64,000 nucleotides of DNA, taken from positions 107,027 to 171,026 of the forward strand of contig NZ_FTMD01000011.1 of the NCBI RefSeq assembly GCF_900156155.1, written 5' to 3'. The position numbers were made by a program, and so were the translations under genes. Position 1 is the stretch's first letter, and each line of letters opens with the position of its first letter. The stretch comes from Aromatoleum tolulyticum (GTDB lineage: Bacteria; Pseudomonadota; Gammaproteobacteria; Burkholderiales; Rhodocyclaceae). The notes beneath the pieces were generated by a model that saw nothing but the letters and a program-made list of their open reading frames with translations, ran no database searches and was not told where the DNA came from. Of the stretch, positions 26,084 to 38,300 are shown in pieces.

Positions 26084-26662
26084 ATGCTGGGCAACGTACT
26101 GCTCCTGGTCCTCGACACGGCCTTCGGCTTCATCACGCTGATGCTGCTGGCGCGCTTCTTCATGCAGTGGCAGCGCGTATCGTTCCGCAACCAGGTCGGG
26201 GCTTTCGTCGTCGCGACCACGGACTGGGTCGTGCGTCCGCTGCGCCGGGTGATTCCGGGCGTGCTGGGGCTGGATTTCGCCAGCCTGCTGCCGGCGTGGG
26301 CGTTCCAGACCCTGTTCGTGTTCATCGAGCTGCAGTTGCGCGGGGCATCGCTGGGCGGCAGTCCCGGCGGCCTGATTTTCGGTCTGTGGGGCCTGGGCCT
26401 GCTGGAAGTCGCCCGCATGGCGATCTACCTGGTGTTCGGCGTCGTGCTGATGTCGGCGATCCTGTCGTGGGTGAGTCCGCATGCGCCGGCCGCGCCGATC
26501 TTCCATAACCTTGCCGCCCCTTTCCTGCGCCCGTTCCGGCGCATCCTGCCGCCGATCGCCAATGTCGACCTGTCTCCGCTGGTCCTGCTGCTGGTGCTGC
26601 AGATCGTGCTGATGGTGCTGGGCAGCCTGCGCGGCAACTTCGCTTCGCTGCTGGCGGGATGA
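26084..26662 (+). CDS. YggT family membrane protein
   Basis: The 192-residue inner-membrane protein has two YGGT repeats, each with hydrophobic helices: LLLVLDTAFGFITLMLLARFFMQW in the first half and IYLVFGVVLMSAILSWVSPH in the second, each followed by a proline-rich region such as RPLRRVIPG and RPFRRILPP. The function is poorly defined; relatives are tied to membrane, osmotic or division phenotypes. It is fourth-from-last in a yggS-proC-yggT-DUF167 unit and overlaps the next gene by 4 bases. Confidence 0.88.
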   Translation: MLGNVLLLVLDTAFGFITLMLLARFFMQWQRVSFRNQVGAFVVATTDWVVRPLRRVIPGVLGLDFASLLPAWAFQTLFVFIELQLRGASLGGSPGGLIFGLWGLGLLEVARMAIYLVFGVVLMSAILSWVSPHAPAAPIFHNLAAPFLRPFRRILPPIANVDLSPLVLLLVLQIVLMVLGSLRGNFASLLAG

Positions 26663-26961
26663 CGGCAGCCGTCTGGCTGCGCGAGGCGGCTGACGGCAGC
26701 GTGGTGCTGACGCTGCACATCCAGCCGGGCGCGAAGAAGACCGAATTCGTCGGCCTGCACGGCGAGGCGCTGAAGATCCGGCTCGCCGCACCGCCGGTGG
26801 ATGGCAAGGCGAACGCGGCGCTGTGCGCCTTTCTCGCGGATTTCTGCGGCGTGCCGAAATCGGCCGTCAGCCTCGTCAGCGGCGAGACCTCGCGCGCCAA
26901 GCGGGTTAGGATAGACGGCGCGAGCGCCGGGGCGCTCGCGCGGCTGCGGGCGCTCGGCTGA
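26659..26961 (+). CDS. DUF167 (YggU) family protein
   Basis: This 100-residue protein has the DUF167 core HIQPGAKKTEFVGLHGEALKI, then APPVDGKANAAL, then SGETSRAKRVRI. Members are small alpha/beta proteins of unknown role, almost always downstream of yggT, as here. The start ATG overlaps the yggT stop (ATGA). It is the last gene before the convergent pyrimidine operon. Confidence 0.9.
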   Translation: MTAAVWLREAADGSVVLTLHIQPGAKKTEFVGLHGEALKIRLAAPPVDGKANAALCAFLADFCGVPKSAVSLVSGETSRAKRVRIDGASAGALARLRALG

Positions 26962-26985
26962 CGCCGGCGGCCCGCGGGGCCGTTC

Positions 26986-28265
26986 TCAGGCCAGTTCGTG
27001 CATGACCTGGCCTTCGACCAGGGTGTAGTGCACGCGGCCCGGCAGCTCCATGCCCAGGAAGGGCGTGTTCTTGCCTTGGCTGCGCAGCTGCTCGCGGCTC
27101 ACCGTGACGTGCGCGGCCGGGTCGAACAGGCACAGGTCGGCGCGCGCGCCCGGCGTCAGATGACCGGCCTTGGTGATGCCGACGATGCGCGCGGCGTCGG
27201 AGGTCACGCGTGCGAGCGCCTTCACCAGCGGCAGGCCCGTTTCGTGCGCCCACTTGAGCGTGAGCGGCAGCAGCAGTTCGAGACCGGTCGCGCCCGGTTC
27301 GGATTCGCTGAAGGGGGTGAGCTTGCCGTCGTCGTCCACAGGCGTGTGGTCGGAGCACAGCGCGTTGATGCGGCCGTCGGCGAGCCCCGCGCGCAGCGCC
27401 TCGCGGTCGCGCTGGCTGCGCAGCGGCGGCACGAGGTGGCAGTTGCTGTTGAAGTAGCCGATGTCCATGTCGGACAGGTGCAGGTGGTTGATCGACACGT
27501 CGCAGGTGATGTCCATGCCTTCGGCGCGGGCCTGTTCGACCAGCGCGAGGCCCGCGGCGCTCGACAGGCGCGTGACGTGCAGGCGTGCGCCGGTGGTGCG
27601 GGCGAGCTGGATGTAGGTGTACAGCGCGATGGTCTCGGCCGCGACGGGAATGCCCGGCAGACCCAGACGCGTAGCGACTTCGCCATCGTGCGCGACGCCG
27701 GTACGCGCCAGGAAGGGGGCAAGCGGCTGCAGCCACACGCGGAAGTCGAAGGTCGCGGCGTACTGCAGCGCGCGCATCAGCACGTTGTTGTCGATGATGG
27801 GGACATTGGCCTGGCTGAACGCGACGCAGCCGGCTTCGACCAACTCGGCCATCTCCGACAGGCGTTCGCCCTTGAGCCCGATGGTGAGCGCGCCGACCGG
27901 GTAAACGTGGGCGCGGTTGAGCCGCTTCGCGCGGTAGCACAGCATTTCGACCAGACCCGGCTCGTCCAGGGCGGGGTCGGTGTCGGGCGGGATCGCGAGG
28001 CTGGTGACGCCGCCGGCCATCGCCGCGTCCATTTCGGATTCGAGCGTGGCGCGGTATTCGAAGCCGGGCTCGCGCAGGCGCGCGGCCAGGTCGATGAGAC
28101 CCGGCGCGACGACGAGGTTGGCAGCGTCGATCGTGCGTTCGGCGGCGAAGCCGTCGGGCGCCTGGCCGCTTGCGACGATCTTGCCATCGGCGAGATACAG
28201 GTCGCGCTTGTCGTCGAGGCCGTTCGCGGGGTCGATGAGGCGGCCGTTGGTGATGCGGATCTTCA

Positions 28266-28266
<1 letters not shown>
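26986..28266 (-). CDS. pyrX: Dihydroorotase-like protein PyrX (PyrC'), probably non-catalytic
   Basis: The 426-residue amidohydrolase-fold protein resembles class I dihydroorotase, but the metal-binding HxH in the first strand is replaced: LIDLAARLREPG has A61 and R63 where active enzymes have His. The usual substrate motif PNTxP reads PDTDP. Later features (NHLHLSD and SDHTP) remain. In pseudomonads an inactive PyrC' is required for assembly of the aspartate transcarbamoylase dodecamer. The gene is coupled to pyrB by a one-base overlap, which fits that structural role. A catalytic dihydroorotase should then be elsewhere in the genome. Confidence 0.88.
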
Positions 28267-29232
<966 letters not shown>

Positions 29233-29240
<8 letters not shown>

Positions 29241-29733
29241 CGATCAGCCTCAGGGTGAACGTGCCGGCAGCGTCGGTCTCGAGCTGCAGGCTCTGGCTTG
29301 CGGGCAGGGGTTGGGGCAGGGTGAGGGCGCAGTAGCGCGCGGCGATCGGCAGTTCGCGGCCGCCGCGGTCGACCAGCACGGCGAGGTCCACGTGCGACGG
29401 GCGGCCGAAGTCGAACAGCTCGTTGATCGCGGCGCGCGTCGTGCGGCCGGTGTAGAGGACGTCGTCCACGATGATTACGTGGGCGCCTTCGACATCGAAC
29501 GGGATGTCGGTGCGCTTGGGCTGAGGGTGCAGGCCCTTGGAGGCGAAGTCGTCGCGGTAGAAGGACACGTCGATCGAGCCGGGCGGCTGCTTCAGGCCCA
29601 GGGTGCGGTGCAGGCGTTCGGCCAGCCAGACGCCGCCCGTGTGGATGCCCACCAGTGCGGTGTCGGGCGTCACGTGCGGCCGCATCTGCTCGACCAGAGT
29701 CTGGAAGAGCGCTTCGGCATCAAGCTTTTGCAT
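29233..29733 (-). CDS. pyrR: PyrR bifunctional regulator / uracil phosphoribosyltransferase-like protein
   Basis: The 166-residue phosphoribosyltransferase-fold protein has the PRPP loop [17 protein letters not shown] (about 87-103) and an N-terminal [13 protein letters not shown]. In Gram-positives PyrR binds pyr mRNA; in proteobacteria with pyrR-pyrB-pyrC order the mechanism is less clear. Its position just upstream of pyrB suggests control of pyrimidine gene expression by nucleotide levels. It overlaps ruvX by 14 bases and pyrB by 8. Confidence 0.9.
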
Positions 29734-30199
29734 GTTGGATGGTGTCCAGGAAGTGTTGCAGGATGATCCGGGCCGCGACGGCGTCGAGCACGGCCTTGCG
29801 CTCGCGCCAGCTGCGCTGCCCTGCCTCCTCCAACGCGGCTTCGGCCGCGGCGGAGGACAGGCGTTCGTCGCTTTCCATCACCGGCAGGCCGTAGCGGCCG
29901 CGCAGCTGGTTCGCAAAGCGGCGGCAGCGCGCGGTCATCTCGTGCGGGGTGCCGTCGAGGTGGACGGGCAGGCCGACGACGAGGCCGACGGGGCGCCACT
30001 CGGCGATGAGCTTTTCGATCGCGGCAAAGCGCGGTGCGCTGGCTTCGCCGCTGATGGTCACGAGCGCGCTGGCCTGGCCGGTTTCGAGTTCGCCGACGGC
30101 GACGCCGAGGCGAACGAGGCCGAAGTCGAAGCCTAGCAGGGTGCCGCGCGCGGGGAGGTCCGGGGCTGGCCGGGGTTCGGGCGCGGCCGCCTCAGGCAT
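29720..30199 (-). CDS. ruvX: RuvX/YqgF Holliday-junction resolvase-like / pre-16S rRNA nuclease
   Basis: This 159-residue RNase H-fold protein has the acidic start of the fold in [14 protein letters not shown] and the segments [33 protein letters not shown] and ending [14 protein letters not shown]. YqgF matures the 5' end of 16S rRNA in E. coli and was also proposed as an alternative resolvase. It sits between yqgE and pyrR, as in many proteobacteria, with overlaps of 8 and 14 bases. Confidence 0.92.
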   Translation of the reverse strand: MPEAAAPEPRPAPDLPARGTLLGFDFGLVRLGVAVGELETGQASALVTISGEASAPRFAAIEKLIAEWRPVGLVVGLPVHLDGTPHEMTARCRRFANQLRGRYGLPVMESDERLSSAAAEAALEEAGQRSWRERKAVLDAVAARIILQHFLDTIQHAKA

Positions 30200-30758
30200 G
30201 CCCGGCCGTCTCGCTGAGGTTCGTGAAGTCGATGCCGAGCTTCTGCATGGCGGCGGCGAGGCGCTCTTCGGGCGGCAGCTCGAAGACGATCGAGAGATCG
30301 GCGCGCACGGTGAGCCACGCGTTGTCGGCGATCTCCTGCTCGAGCTGGCCGGCGGTCCAGCCGGCGTAGCCGAGCGTCACGAGCACTTCGGACGGCTGGC
30401 CGGTGCTGCCGATGGCCTGCAGGATGTCGCGCGAGCTGGTCAGGCCGGCCTCGTCGTTCACGTTCAGGGTCGAGTGCCATTCGCCTGCCGGCCGATGCAG
30501 CACGAAGCCGCGATCGGTCTGCACCGGACCGCCGAAATATACCGGCTGCTCGGCGAACCCGGCGGCATCGAGCGGCAGTTCGACGCGTTCGAAGAGGGTG
30601 CCGAGCGTCATGTCGATCGGCCGGTTGACGATGATCCCGAGCGCGCCCTGATCGTTGTGCTCGGCGATGTAGGTCAGCGTACGCGAGAAATTCGGATCGG
30701 CCATGCTGGGCATGGCGATCAGAAAATGATGCGTGAGGTTCGACATGATTTCGCTCAT
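30192..30758 (-). CDS. YqgE/AlgH family protein
   Basis: The 188-residue protein has the UPF0301 core: [18 protein letters not shown], then [29 protein letters not shown] and [14 protein letters not shown]. AlgH was linked to alginate control in Pseudomonas but its biochemical role is unknown. It heads the yqgE-ruvX-pyrR-pyrB-pyrX unit. A TAAAAT -10-like box (30765-30770, this strand) lies very close to the start, so translation might instead begin at the second ATG (30746). Confidence 0.92.
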   Translation of the reverse strand: MSEIMSNLTHHFLIAMPSMADPNFSRTLTYIAEHNDQGALGIIVNRPIDMTLGTLFERVELPLDAAGFAEQPVYFGGPVQTDRGFVLHRPAGEWHSTLNVNDEAGLTSSRDILQAIGSTGQPSEVLVTLGYAGWTAGQLEQEIADNAWLTVRADLSIVFELPPEERLAAAMQKLGIDFTNLSETAGHA

Positions 30759-30854
30759 GACTGCATTTTAGCCTCTCGCGCGGAGCATTGAGCAGGAACC
30801 TGCGCGGCATGATTGCGTCAGAATGCGACTTTCCGCATTCGCCGACTTTCTCCG

Positions 30855-32294
30855 ATGCGTTCCGCCCTCGTCTGGTTCCGCCGCGATCTGCGCAGTTACG
30901 ATCACGCCGCGCTGTATCACGCGCTGCGCCGCTTCGACCGCGTGCATTGCGCGTTCGTCTTCGACACGGAGATCCTCGACGCGTTGCCGAACCGCTGCGA
31001 TCGGCGCGTCGAGTTCATCTGGCGCAGCGTGCAGGAGCTGGATACGGCGCTCGACGCGCTGTCGCGCGAGGCGGGTGGCAGCGGGGCAGGCATGGTCGTG
31101 CGGCACGGGCGCGCCGACGCGCTGATCCCGGCGCTCGCGGCGCAGCTGGGCGTGACGGCGGTGCTGACCAATCGCGATTACGAGCCTGCCGCGATCGCGC
31201 GCGACCGGCGCGTGGCGGAGGGCCTCGCCGCGGCGGGGATCGGTTTCGAGGACTTCAAGGATCAGGTGATCTTCGAGCGCGACGAGGTCCTGACTCAGGG
31301 CGGGCAACCGTACAGCGTGTTCACGCCGTACCGGAACGCGTGGCTGAAGAAGCTCGACGGCTTCTATGTGCAGGCGTATCCGGTCGAGCGCTACGCCGCC
31401 CGCCTTGCCCCCAAGGCGGACGGGGAGCGCGTGCCCGGCCTCGAAGATCTGGGCTTCGCGGCGACGAACCTCGCCGAGCTGCGCCTGCCGACCGGCATGT
31501 CCGGCGGCCGCTCCCTGTTCGGGGACTTCGCCGGTCGTATCGGGCGCTACCGCGAGGCGCGCGACTATCCGGCCGTGAAGGGGGTTTCTTATCTTTCCGC
31601 GCATCTGCGCTTCGGCACCGTGTCGATCCGCGAACTGGCAGCGTTCGCGTGGGCCGACGGCGGTGCCGGGGCGGAGAGCTGGCTCGGCGAGCTCGTGTGG
31701 CGCGACTTCTACCACATGATCCTGTGGCACCACCCGCGCGTCGTGACAGCGTGCTTTCGGCCCGAGTACGAGCGCATCGCGTGGGACCTGGCGCCGGAGC
31801 TGTTCGCGGCGTGGTGCGAGGGGCGCACGGGTTACCCGCTCGTCGATGCGGCGATGCGCCAGCTCGACACGACGGGCTACATGCACAACCGCTTGCGCAT
31901 GGTCGTCGCGTCGTTCCTGACCAAGGATCTGGGTATCGACTGGCGGCGTGGCGAGCGCCACTTCGCCGACCACCTGATCGACTGCGACCTCGCGGCGAAC
32001 AACGGCGGATGGCAATGGGCGGCGTCGACGGGCTGCGACGCGCAGCCGTATTTCCGCATTTTCAATCCGGTAACGCAGTCGGCGCGCTTCGATCCGCAGG
32101 GGCGCTTCATCCGCCGCTACGTGCCGCAACTCGCACGCGTGCCGGACAAGTACATCCATGCTCCGTGGAAGATGGGGGCGGCGGAGCAGGCGGCTGCGGG
32201 CGTGCGCATCGGCCGGGATTATCCGGCGCCGGTCGTCGACCACGGCATGGCGCGCGAGCGCACGCTCGCGCGCTTCGCCGTCGTGCGGAGCTGA
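30855..32294 (+). CDS. phr: Deoxyribodipyrimidine photolyase
   Basis: The 479-residue class I CPD photolyase repairs UV-induced cyclobutane dimers in light. The N-terminal antenna domain (SALVWFRRDLRSYDHAAL) is followed by the FAD-binding helical domain with GVSYLSAHLRFGTVS, AMRQLDTTGYMHNR and NNGGWQWAASTGCDAQPYFRIFNP, the signature region including active-site Trp. ATG 30855 gives the canonical start; an in-frame ATG 14 codons earlier lacks support. It is divergent from the yqgE operon and convergent with pilL. Confidence 0.94.
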   Translation: MRSALVWFRRDLRSYDHAALYHALRRFDRVHCAFVFDTEILDALPNRCDRRVEFIWRSVQELDTALDALSREAGGSGAGMVVRHGRADALIPALAAQLGVTAVLTNRDYEPAAIARDRRVAEGLAAAGIGFEDFKDQVIFERDEVLTQGGQPYSVFTPYRNAWLKKLDGFYVQAYPVERYAARLAPKADGERVPGLEDLGFAATNLAELRLPTGMSGGRSLFGDFAGRIGRYREARDYPAVKGVSYLSAHLRFGTVSIRELAAFAWADGGAGAESWLGELVWRDFYHMILWHHPRVVTACFRPEYERIAWDLAPELFAAWCEGRTGYPLVDAAMRQLDTTGYMHNRLRMVVASFLTKDLGIDWRRGERHFADHLIDCDLAANNGGWQWAASTGCDAQPYFRIFNPVTQSARFDPQGRFIRRYVPQLARVPDKYIHAPWKMGAAEQAAAGVRIGRDYPAPVVDHGMARERTLARFAVVRS

Positions 32295-32345
32295 TTCCGG
32301 CGAGTGCCGGCGGATCCCCCGCGGCGCCGTGCTCCGCCGCCGGCG

Positions 32346-35300
32346 TCAGACCTCCGCGCGCGCTTTCGCGGTGTAGTGCTGCAGCAGGGCCAGCAGCTCG
32401 CCTTCCTCGTAGGGTTTGCCAAGGTACTCGCTGGCGCCGATCTTTTCGGCAAACTGGCGGTGCTTGTCCGCCAGGCGCGAGGTGATCATGATCACCGGCA
32501 CGTCGCGGGTGCGCGCATCGGAGCGGATGTTGCGCAGCAGGTCGAAGCCGTCCATGCGCGGCATCTCGATGTCCGACAGGATCACGTCGGGCACCGATTC
32601 GATCAGGCGCTCCAGCGCCTCGACGCCGTCCTTGGCCGTGATCACGCGGTAGCCCTCGCGTTCGAGCAGGCGGCCGGTGATCTTGCGCACCGTCAGCGAG
32701 TCGTCGACCACCATCACGGTCGGCTGGACGGCCTGCGCCGGCTCGACCGGTGCGGCCGCTCCAGCTTCCGCGACGCCTTCCGCCGCGGTTTCCGCGAGGC
32801 TGCGGCTGGCGAGTGCGACGGGGTTGAGGATCAGCACGATCTCGCCGTCGCCCAGCACCGTCGCGCCGGAGATGCCGACGACGCGCGCGAGCTGCGGGCC
32901 GGCGTTCTTGACGACGATTTCCTGGTTGCCGCGTAGCGCATCGACGTGCAGCGCGAGCGTCTGGGCGCCGGCGCGCAGCAGCAGCACCCAGTTGAAGCGC
33001 TGCTCTTCCGGCTGGCTCGCCTGGTCGCCGAGCAGGCGCGGCAGGTAGCGATAGTTGAAGTGCATGTCCTGCCAGTCGGTGCCGCCGGCAGCACGCAGCT
33101 CGTGCAGCGCCCCCGCTTTCAGTTCCTGCACCTGGGCAACCATGCTCGACGGGATCGCGAAGGTGCGGCCGCCGGCGCTGACCAGCAGGGCCTGCGTCAC
33201 GGCCAGCGTGAGCGGCAGGTAGATGCGGAATTCCGTGCCGGCGCCGCGCGTCGAGCGGATGTCGATGCGTCCGCCGACCGCCGCGGTCTCGGACTTCACG
33301 ACGTCCATGCCGACGCCGCGGCCGGACACCGTCGACACGTTGCTGGCGGTCGAGAAGCCGGGCAGGAAGATCAGGTTGGTCAGGCGGCGTTCGTCGGCGA
33401 TCTCGTTCGGGCCGAGCAGGCCTTGCGCACGCGCCCGTTCGGCGATCCGCTCGTAGTCGAGTCCCGCGCCGTCGTCGGCGAGGCTGATCGCGATTTCGTT
33501 GCCTTCCTGGCTGACGCTCAGGGTGATCTGCCCGATCTCGTTCTTGCCGCCGGCGCGGCGCGCCTCGGGGGCCTCGAGGCCGTGCGCGATGGCGTTGCGC
33601 AGCAGGTGTTCGAGCGGCGCGGTGATGTGTTCCAGCACGCTGCGGTCGATTTCGATGCGCCCGCCGCGCAGGTCGAGGTTCGCACGCTTGCCGAGGTCCT
33701 TCGCCGTCTGGCGCGTCACGCGGTAGAGGCGGTCGGCGAGGCTGTCGAAGGGCACCATGCGCACCTGCATCAGCGCCTGCTGCAGGTCGCGCGACAGCCG
33801 TGCCTGGCTGTTCAGTGCGAGTTCGGCGCCGTCGAGGTTGCGCAGCAGGCTCTGCTGCACCGTCGTGACGTCGCCGACGCTCTCCGCCATCATCCGCGTG
33901 AGTTCCTGCAGGCGGGTGTAGCGGTCCATCTCCAGCGGGTCGAATTCGCCTTCGTGCGTGCCGGTGTGGGCGATGCGCGACTGCATCTGCACGTCGGCCT
34001 GGATCTCGACCTCGCGCAGCTGGTTGCGCAGGCGGATGACGTTTTCGGTCAGGTCCAGCAGCGAGCGGCGCAGCGTGCGCAGTTCGCCGGCGATGCGGGT
34101 GCGCGCGATGCCGATCTCGCCGGCTTCGTTGACGAAGCGGTCGACCGTGTCGGCGCGCACGCGCAGCGTGGCCGTCGCACTGCTTTCGCCTTCCGCCGCC
34201 ACCGTTTCGGGCGCGGCGACGGAGACTGCGATTTCGGTCGCCGCGGCGGCGGCTGCGGCTGCGGGGGCAGGAGCGCCGGTGAGCGCGCTCATCATCTGCT
34301 CGGTGCGATCCAGTCCGCCGACCAGCTCGTCGATCAGCTCCGCGGCGTCGCGTCCGGCCTCGCGGCCCGCCTCGAGTTGCGATTCGAGCTGGTGCACGTG
34401 TTCGCCGAGGCTCATCGCACCGGCCATGCGCGCGCTGCCCTTCAGCGTGTGCAGCAGTCGGGCCGTTGCCTTCGCGTGATCGGCCGAGGCGTCGCCGCCG
34501 CTCCAGCGTCGCAGCGTCGCGTGCAGGTCCGCAAGCAGCTCGGCACCTTCCTCGAGGAAGACCGGCAGGAGCTGCTCGTCGAGGTCGTCGGCGACCGCCG
34601 CCGCGCGGCCTGGGCCTTCGGCTGCTTCCGTTGCGGCGGACGGCCGTTCCGGGGCGGCTTCCTCTATGGCCGCGCCTTCGGGCTCGAAGTCGGTGTCGAG
34701 CGCGATCGTGCGTCCGATGCCGTCGAGCTGCTCGGTCAGTTCGGGCACGTCGAGCGGCATCTGGCGCAGCGCGATCTGGGCGACCATCGCCTCGAGCGTG
34801 TCGTTGGAACTCTTCATGACCGCCGACTGTTCCGCGGTCGGCGGGTGGGCGCTCTCGCGCAGGCGCTCGATTGCGTGTTCGAGCGCGCGGGCAAGCCCCT
34901 GCACGCTCATCAGGCGCGTGGTGCCCGAGATGCCGGCGAGCGTGTGCGCGGCGCGCAATGTGGCTTCGGTCGGGATCAGGGTCGGATTGGCCGCGAGGCG
35001 GCGGAGTTCGTCCCGCAGGGTGCCGAGGTGGTGGCGTGCCTCGCCGAGATACAGGTCGTAGAGCGGGCGGCTGATCTCGTTGTCGCTGACGTACACGACG
35101 TCGCGTTCGATGGGCGTGTCGACTTCCTCGAGGTCGACGGTCGCTTCCCCGATGTCCCCGACGACGATGGCGGGCGCCGGCGGTGCTGCCGGCGCTTCGG
35201 TCGCAACACCGGCTTCCGCCGCGAGGGTCGGTTCGATGATGCCGGATTCTTCGAGGTCAACGGGCTCGACCACGGCGGGCGTTTCCGCCTGGAGGGGTTC

Positions 35301-38300
35301 CTCCAGTTCGACGGCTTCCTCGAGATCGATCGTGTCCTCGAGATCGACCACTTCCTCGAGTTCGGCCAGCTCCTCGAGTCCGGCCAGCTCCTCGAGTCCG
35401 GCCAGTTCCTCGACGCTTTCCGCTTCCGCGGCTTCCGTCGTTTTCGCCGCGTCGATGGGCGTCTCTATTCCGGCTGTGCGTTCCAGCGCGACGGATTCGT
35501 CGAACGCGGGCAGCTCCGCGGCTGCGGAGGGGCGTTCGAATTCGGGCGGGGTCTCGAGTGCGACCGACTCTTCGGGCGCTGCGCCCAGTTCGATCGCAGG
35601 CGGAAGCTCTGCGTCCTCAGCCGCGCCGGCGGTAATCGCCGTCTCCCCGGGCGTTCCCGCGGCAAGCGGGACGGGCAATTCCTCGCGCAGCTCGACCGGG
35701 GGCTCGAGCTCGCCGCCGAATCCGGTCGGCGGCCCCTCTTCGAGGTCCTCGAGGACGAACGTCTCTTCCGCTGCCGGGGCGGAGGCGGGCTCCAGTCCGG
35801 CCGGCCGCTCCGCGCCGGGTTCGACGGATAGCTCCTCGAGCGTCGGGATTTCTTCCGGCAGGGCGATTTCGCCGGCATGCTCGAGCGCCGCCAACGGGCT
35901 CGTCTCGGGAACGTACTCGCTCGCGACCGCGGGTTCGACGCCTGCGGCGGCCTCCTGCTCCTCGAGTGCGATCTCTTCGCCCAGATCCTCGAGTTCGAGC
36001 GCTTCGAGCGATTCCTCGACGAGGATCTCTTCCTCTTCGGTCGCGGGTGCCACGAAGGGCAGGATCTCGCCGCTGTCCGCCTGTTCGAGCGAGGCGAACG
36101 CGAGGGCGGTTTCTTCGGTTGCGGCGGGCTCGGCGGCGGACGTCGGCACCGCCTGGGGCTCCGGTTCGCTGATCGGCGTGTCGCTGCTGCGCAGGCGTTC
36201 GGCCTCGGCCATCAGCGCAGCGACGTCGTGCGCCTGGCTACCTCCGGCCTCCAGGTCCGAAACCCATTCGGAGAAAGTCTGGCAGGCATCCCCGAGGAGG
36301 TGGTGGAGGGCCGGAGTCGGGGGCCATTCGAGCTGGAGCCAGCGGTTGAGCGTCTGTTCCACGCCCCATGCGGCTTCGCCGAGATCGCGCAGGCCGACCA
36401 TGCGGCCGCTCCCCTTGAGCGTGTGGAAGCCGCGCCGGATCGACGTCAGGTGCTCGACGTTGCCCGGCGCCGTGCGCAACAGCTCGAGCTGTTCGGCGAC
36501 GTTGGCGAGGACTTCGTGGGCTTCCTCGATGAAGATTTCGAGCAGTTCCGCGTCGATCTCCGCGGCGCTGGGCGCCGGGGCGGCCGGCGCTGCGGCGGGC
36601 ACTGCCTGCGGGGCCGCGGGAGCGGCCTCCGGTGTTTCGGGCGGCAACTCGATCGGCGCGAAATCGATGCGGATCTCGGGCGGGGGCGGTTCGGCGGGTT
36701 CGAGCGGCGGCTGGAAGTTGAGGTCGGTTTCGGCCTCCTCGATCGGCACGGGGGGCTCGATCGCTGCCTCCTCCTCGGGCGGGGCTTCGAGGGGCGGAGC
36801 GGCAGGCGCTTCGACGGCCGGCACCGCTGCCGCAGCGGGCTGCTCGACGGGCGCCGCGGCTGCAGGTGGCTCGGCGGGGGCTGCAGCCGGGGCGGCCTTC
36901 GCGGCTGGCGGAACTTCTTCGGCGAAGCGCGGCAGGTCTATCCTGAGGGCGGGCGCTTCGGCGGTGGCCCGCCCGCGTCGGGCGGTCGGGTCGAGGAAGG
37001 CCTGGAGACTTGCCGCGCCGTGCTGCAGGGCCTGGACGTAGAATCCCAGGGCCGACAGCCGCTGCGCGAGTCCCTCGAACTGGCCGGCTTCGGGCTCTGC
37101 GTCGGTCGCCGCGAGCCGGGCCACGGTCGTTGCCGCATCGTGCACGAGCGCGATCGCATCGGCGTCGCCGATCAGGGTCAGCGCCCCTTCGACCTGCTTG
37201 AGCGGGGTCGCGAGGTTCGCGAGTGGCGCGCGCTTCTGCTGATTGCGGAAGAAGTCGTCGAGGATCTGTTCGACCTGCGCCAGGCTGGAGAGGATTTCCC
37301 GTGCCAGCTGGCCGACCGCCTCGCGTTCCTGCAGGCGGCGCGCTGTCTCGACCGTCGGTGAATGCTCGGCGGGCTCGACCGCCTGGCCGCGGGTGACCGC
37401 GCCCAGGCGGCCGACCGTGTCGGTAACCTGGGCGGAGAAGCCGGTGTCCGGCACGACGCGGTCGAGCGCCCCTTCGACGAGCAGCAGGGCGGTGGCGACC
37501 TCGATGGCGACCTTGTCGGTGTTCTGCAGCGGATCTTTGCGCAGCCAGCGGACGAATTCGATCAGGGCCTCGAGCAGGCGGTCGAGCGCCGGCCGTCCGA
37601 GCTGCGGCGCCTGGGCGGCAAGGTCGGCGAGATTGCTGGCGAAGCGCGGCAGGGCGGCGGCATGGCCTTCGGAAAACTCGTCCCAGGCGTGCTTGGTCGC
37701 GGCCATCGAGCTCTGCAGCGACTTGAGCAGCGGCGCGAGCGGCGTGACGCTGACGGTCGAGCCCGCCTCGGGGATCAGGGCCTGGGGGTGCCAGGTGTCG
37801 CGCACGGCCTGCTGCTGGGCGGTGCGTGCCGGAGCCTGCGCGATCCAGTACAGCAGTTCGCGAATGAAACGGTCCGGTATTGCGACCGGCGCCTCGGCCA
37901 GCCGCTTGAGCTGTGCGTCGAGCTGCGAACACAGGCGCTTGACTTCCGGCTGGGCCGGAAGGTCGCCGCTCGCGAGGGCTTCGAGGAAGGCCTGCGCGGC
38001 GTACCACAGGTTGGTGACGGGGGCGCCGGTATGCAGCACCTCCATGCCCTTGACGGCGTCGAGCATGGCCGAGGGGCCGGCCGGGTCGTTCGGCGTGCGC
38101 AGCCATTGGAGCAGTCCGCGCTGGAACAGGGCGCGCTGCGCCCGCAGTTGCCCCTGACGGGCGTCGTCGGACAGTGTGATGTTGGCAATCTGCCGGCGCG
38201 GCGGACGTTGTGTGAGGTCGGGGAAGAACAGCTCCGCCGGCGAGACGGTGTCCGTGCTGCGGATGGCGTGGATTTCGCGGTATAGCGGCAGCAGGCGCAG

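Noticed and set aside
35354..35407. Frameshift or assembly artefact in pilL
   Set aside because: The 18-bp units keep the reading frame and encode a regular acidic repeat in a linker, so this looks genuine.
32946..35831. 961-codon open frame on the plus strand, antisense to pilL
   Set aside because: Composition (His/Gln/Arg-rich, very low hydrophobicity) is that of a GC-rich shadow frame; the minus strand codes a clear multidomain kinase.
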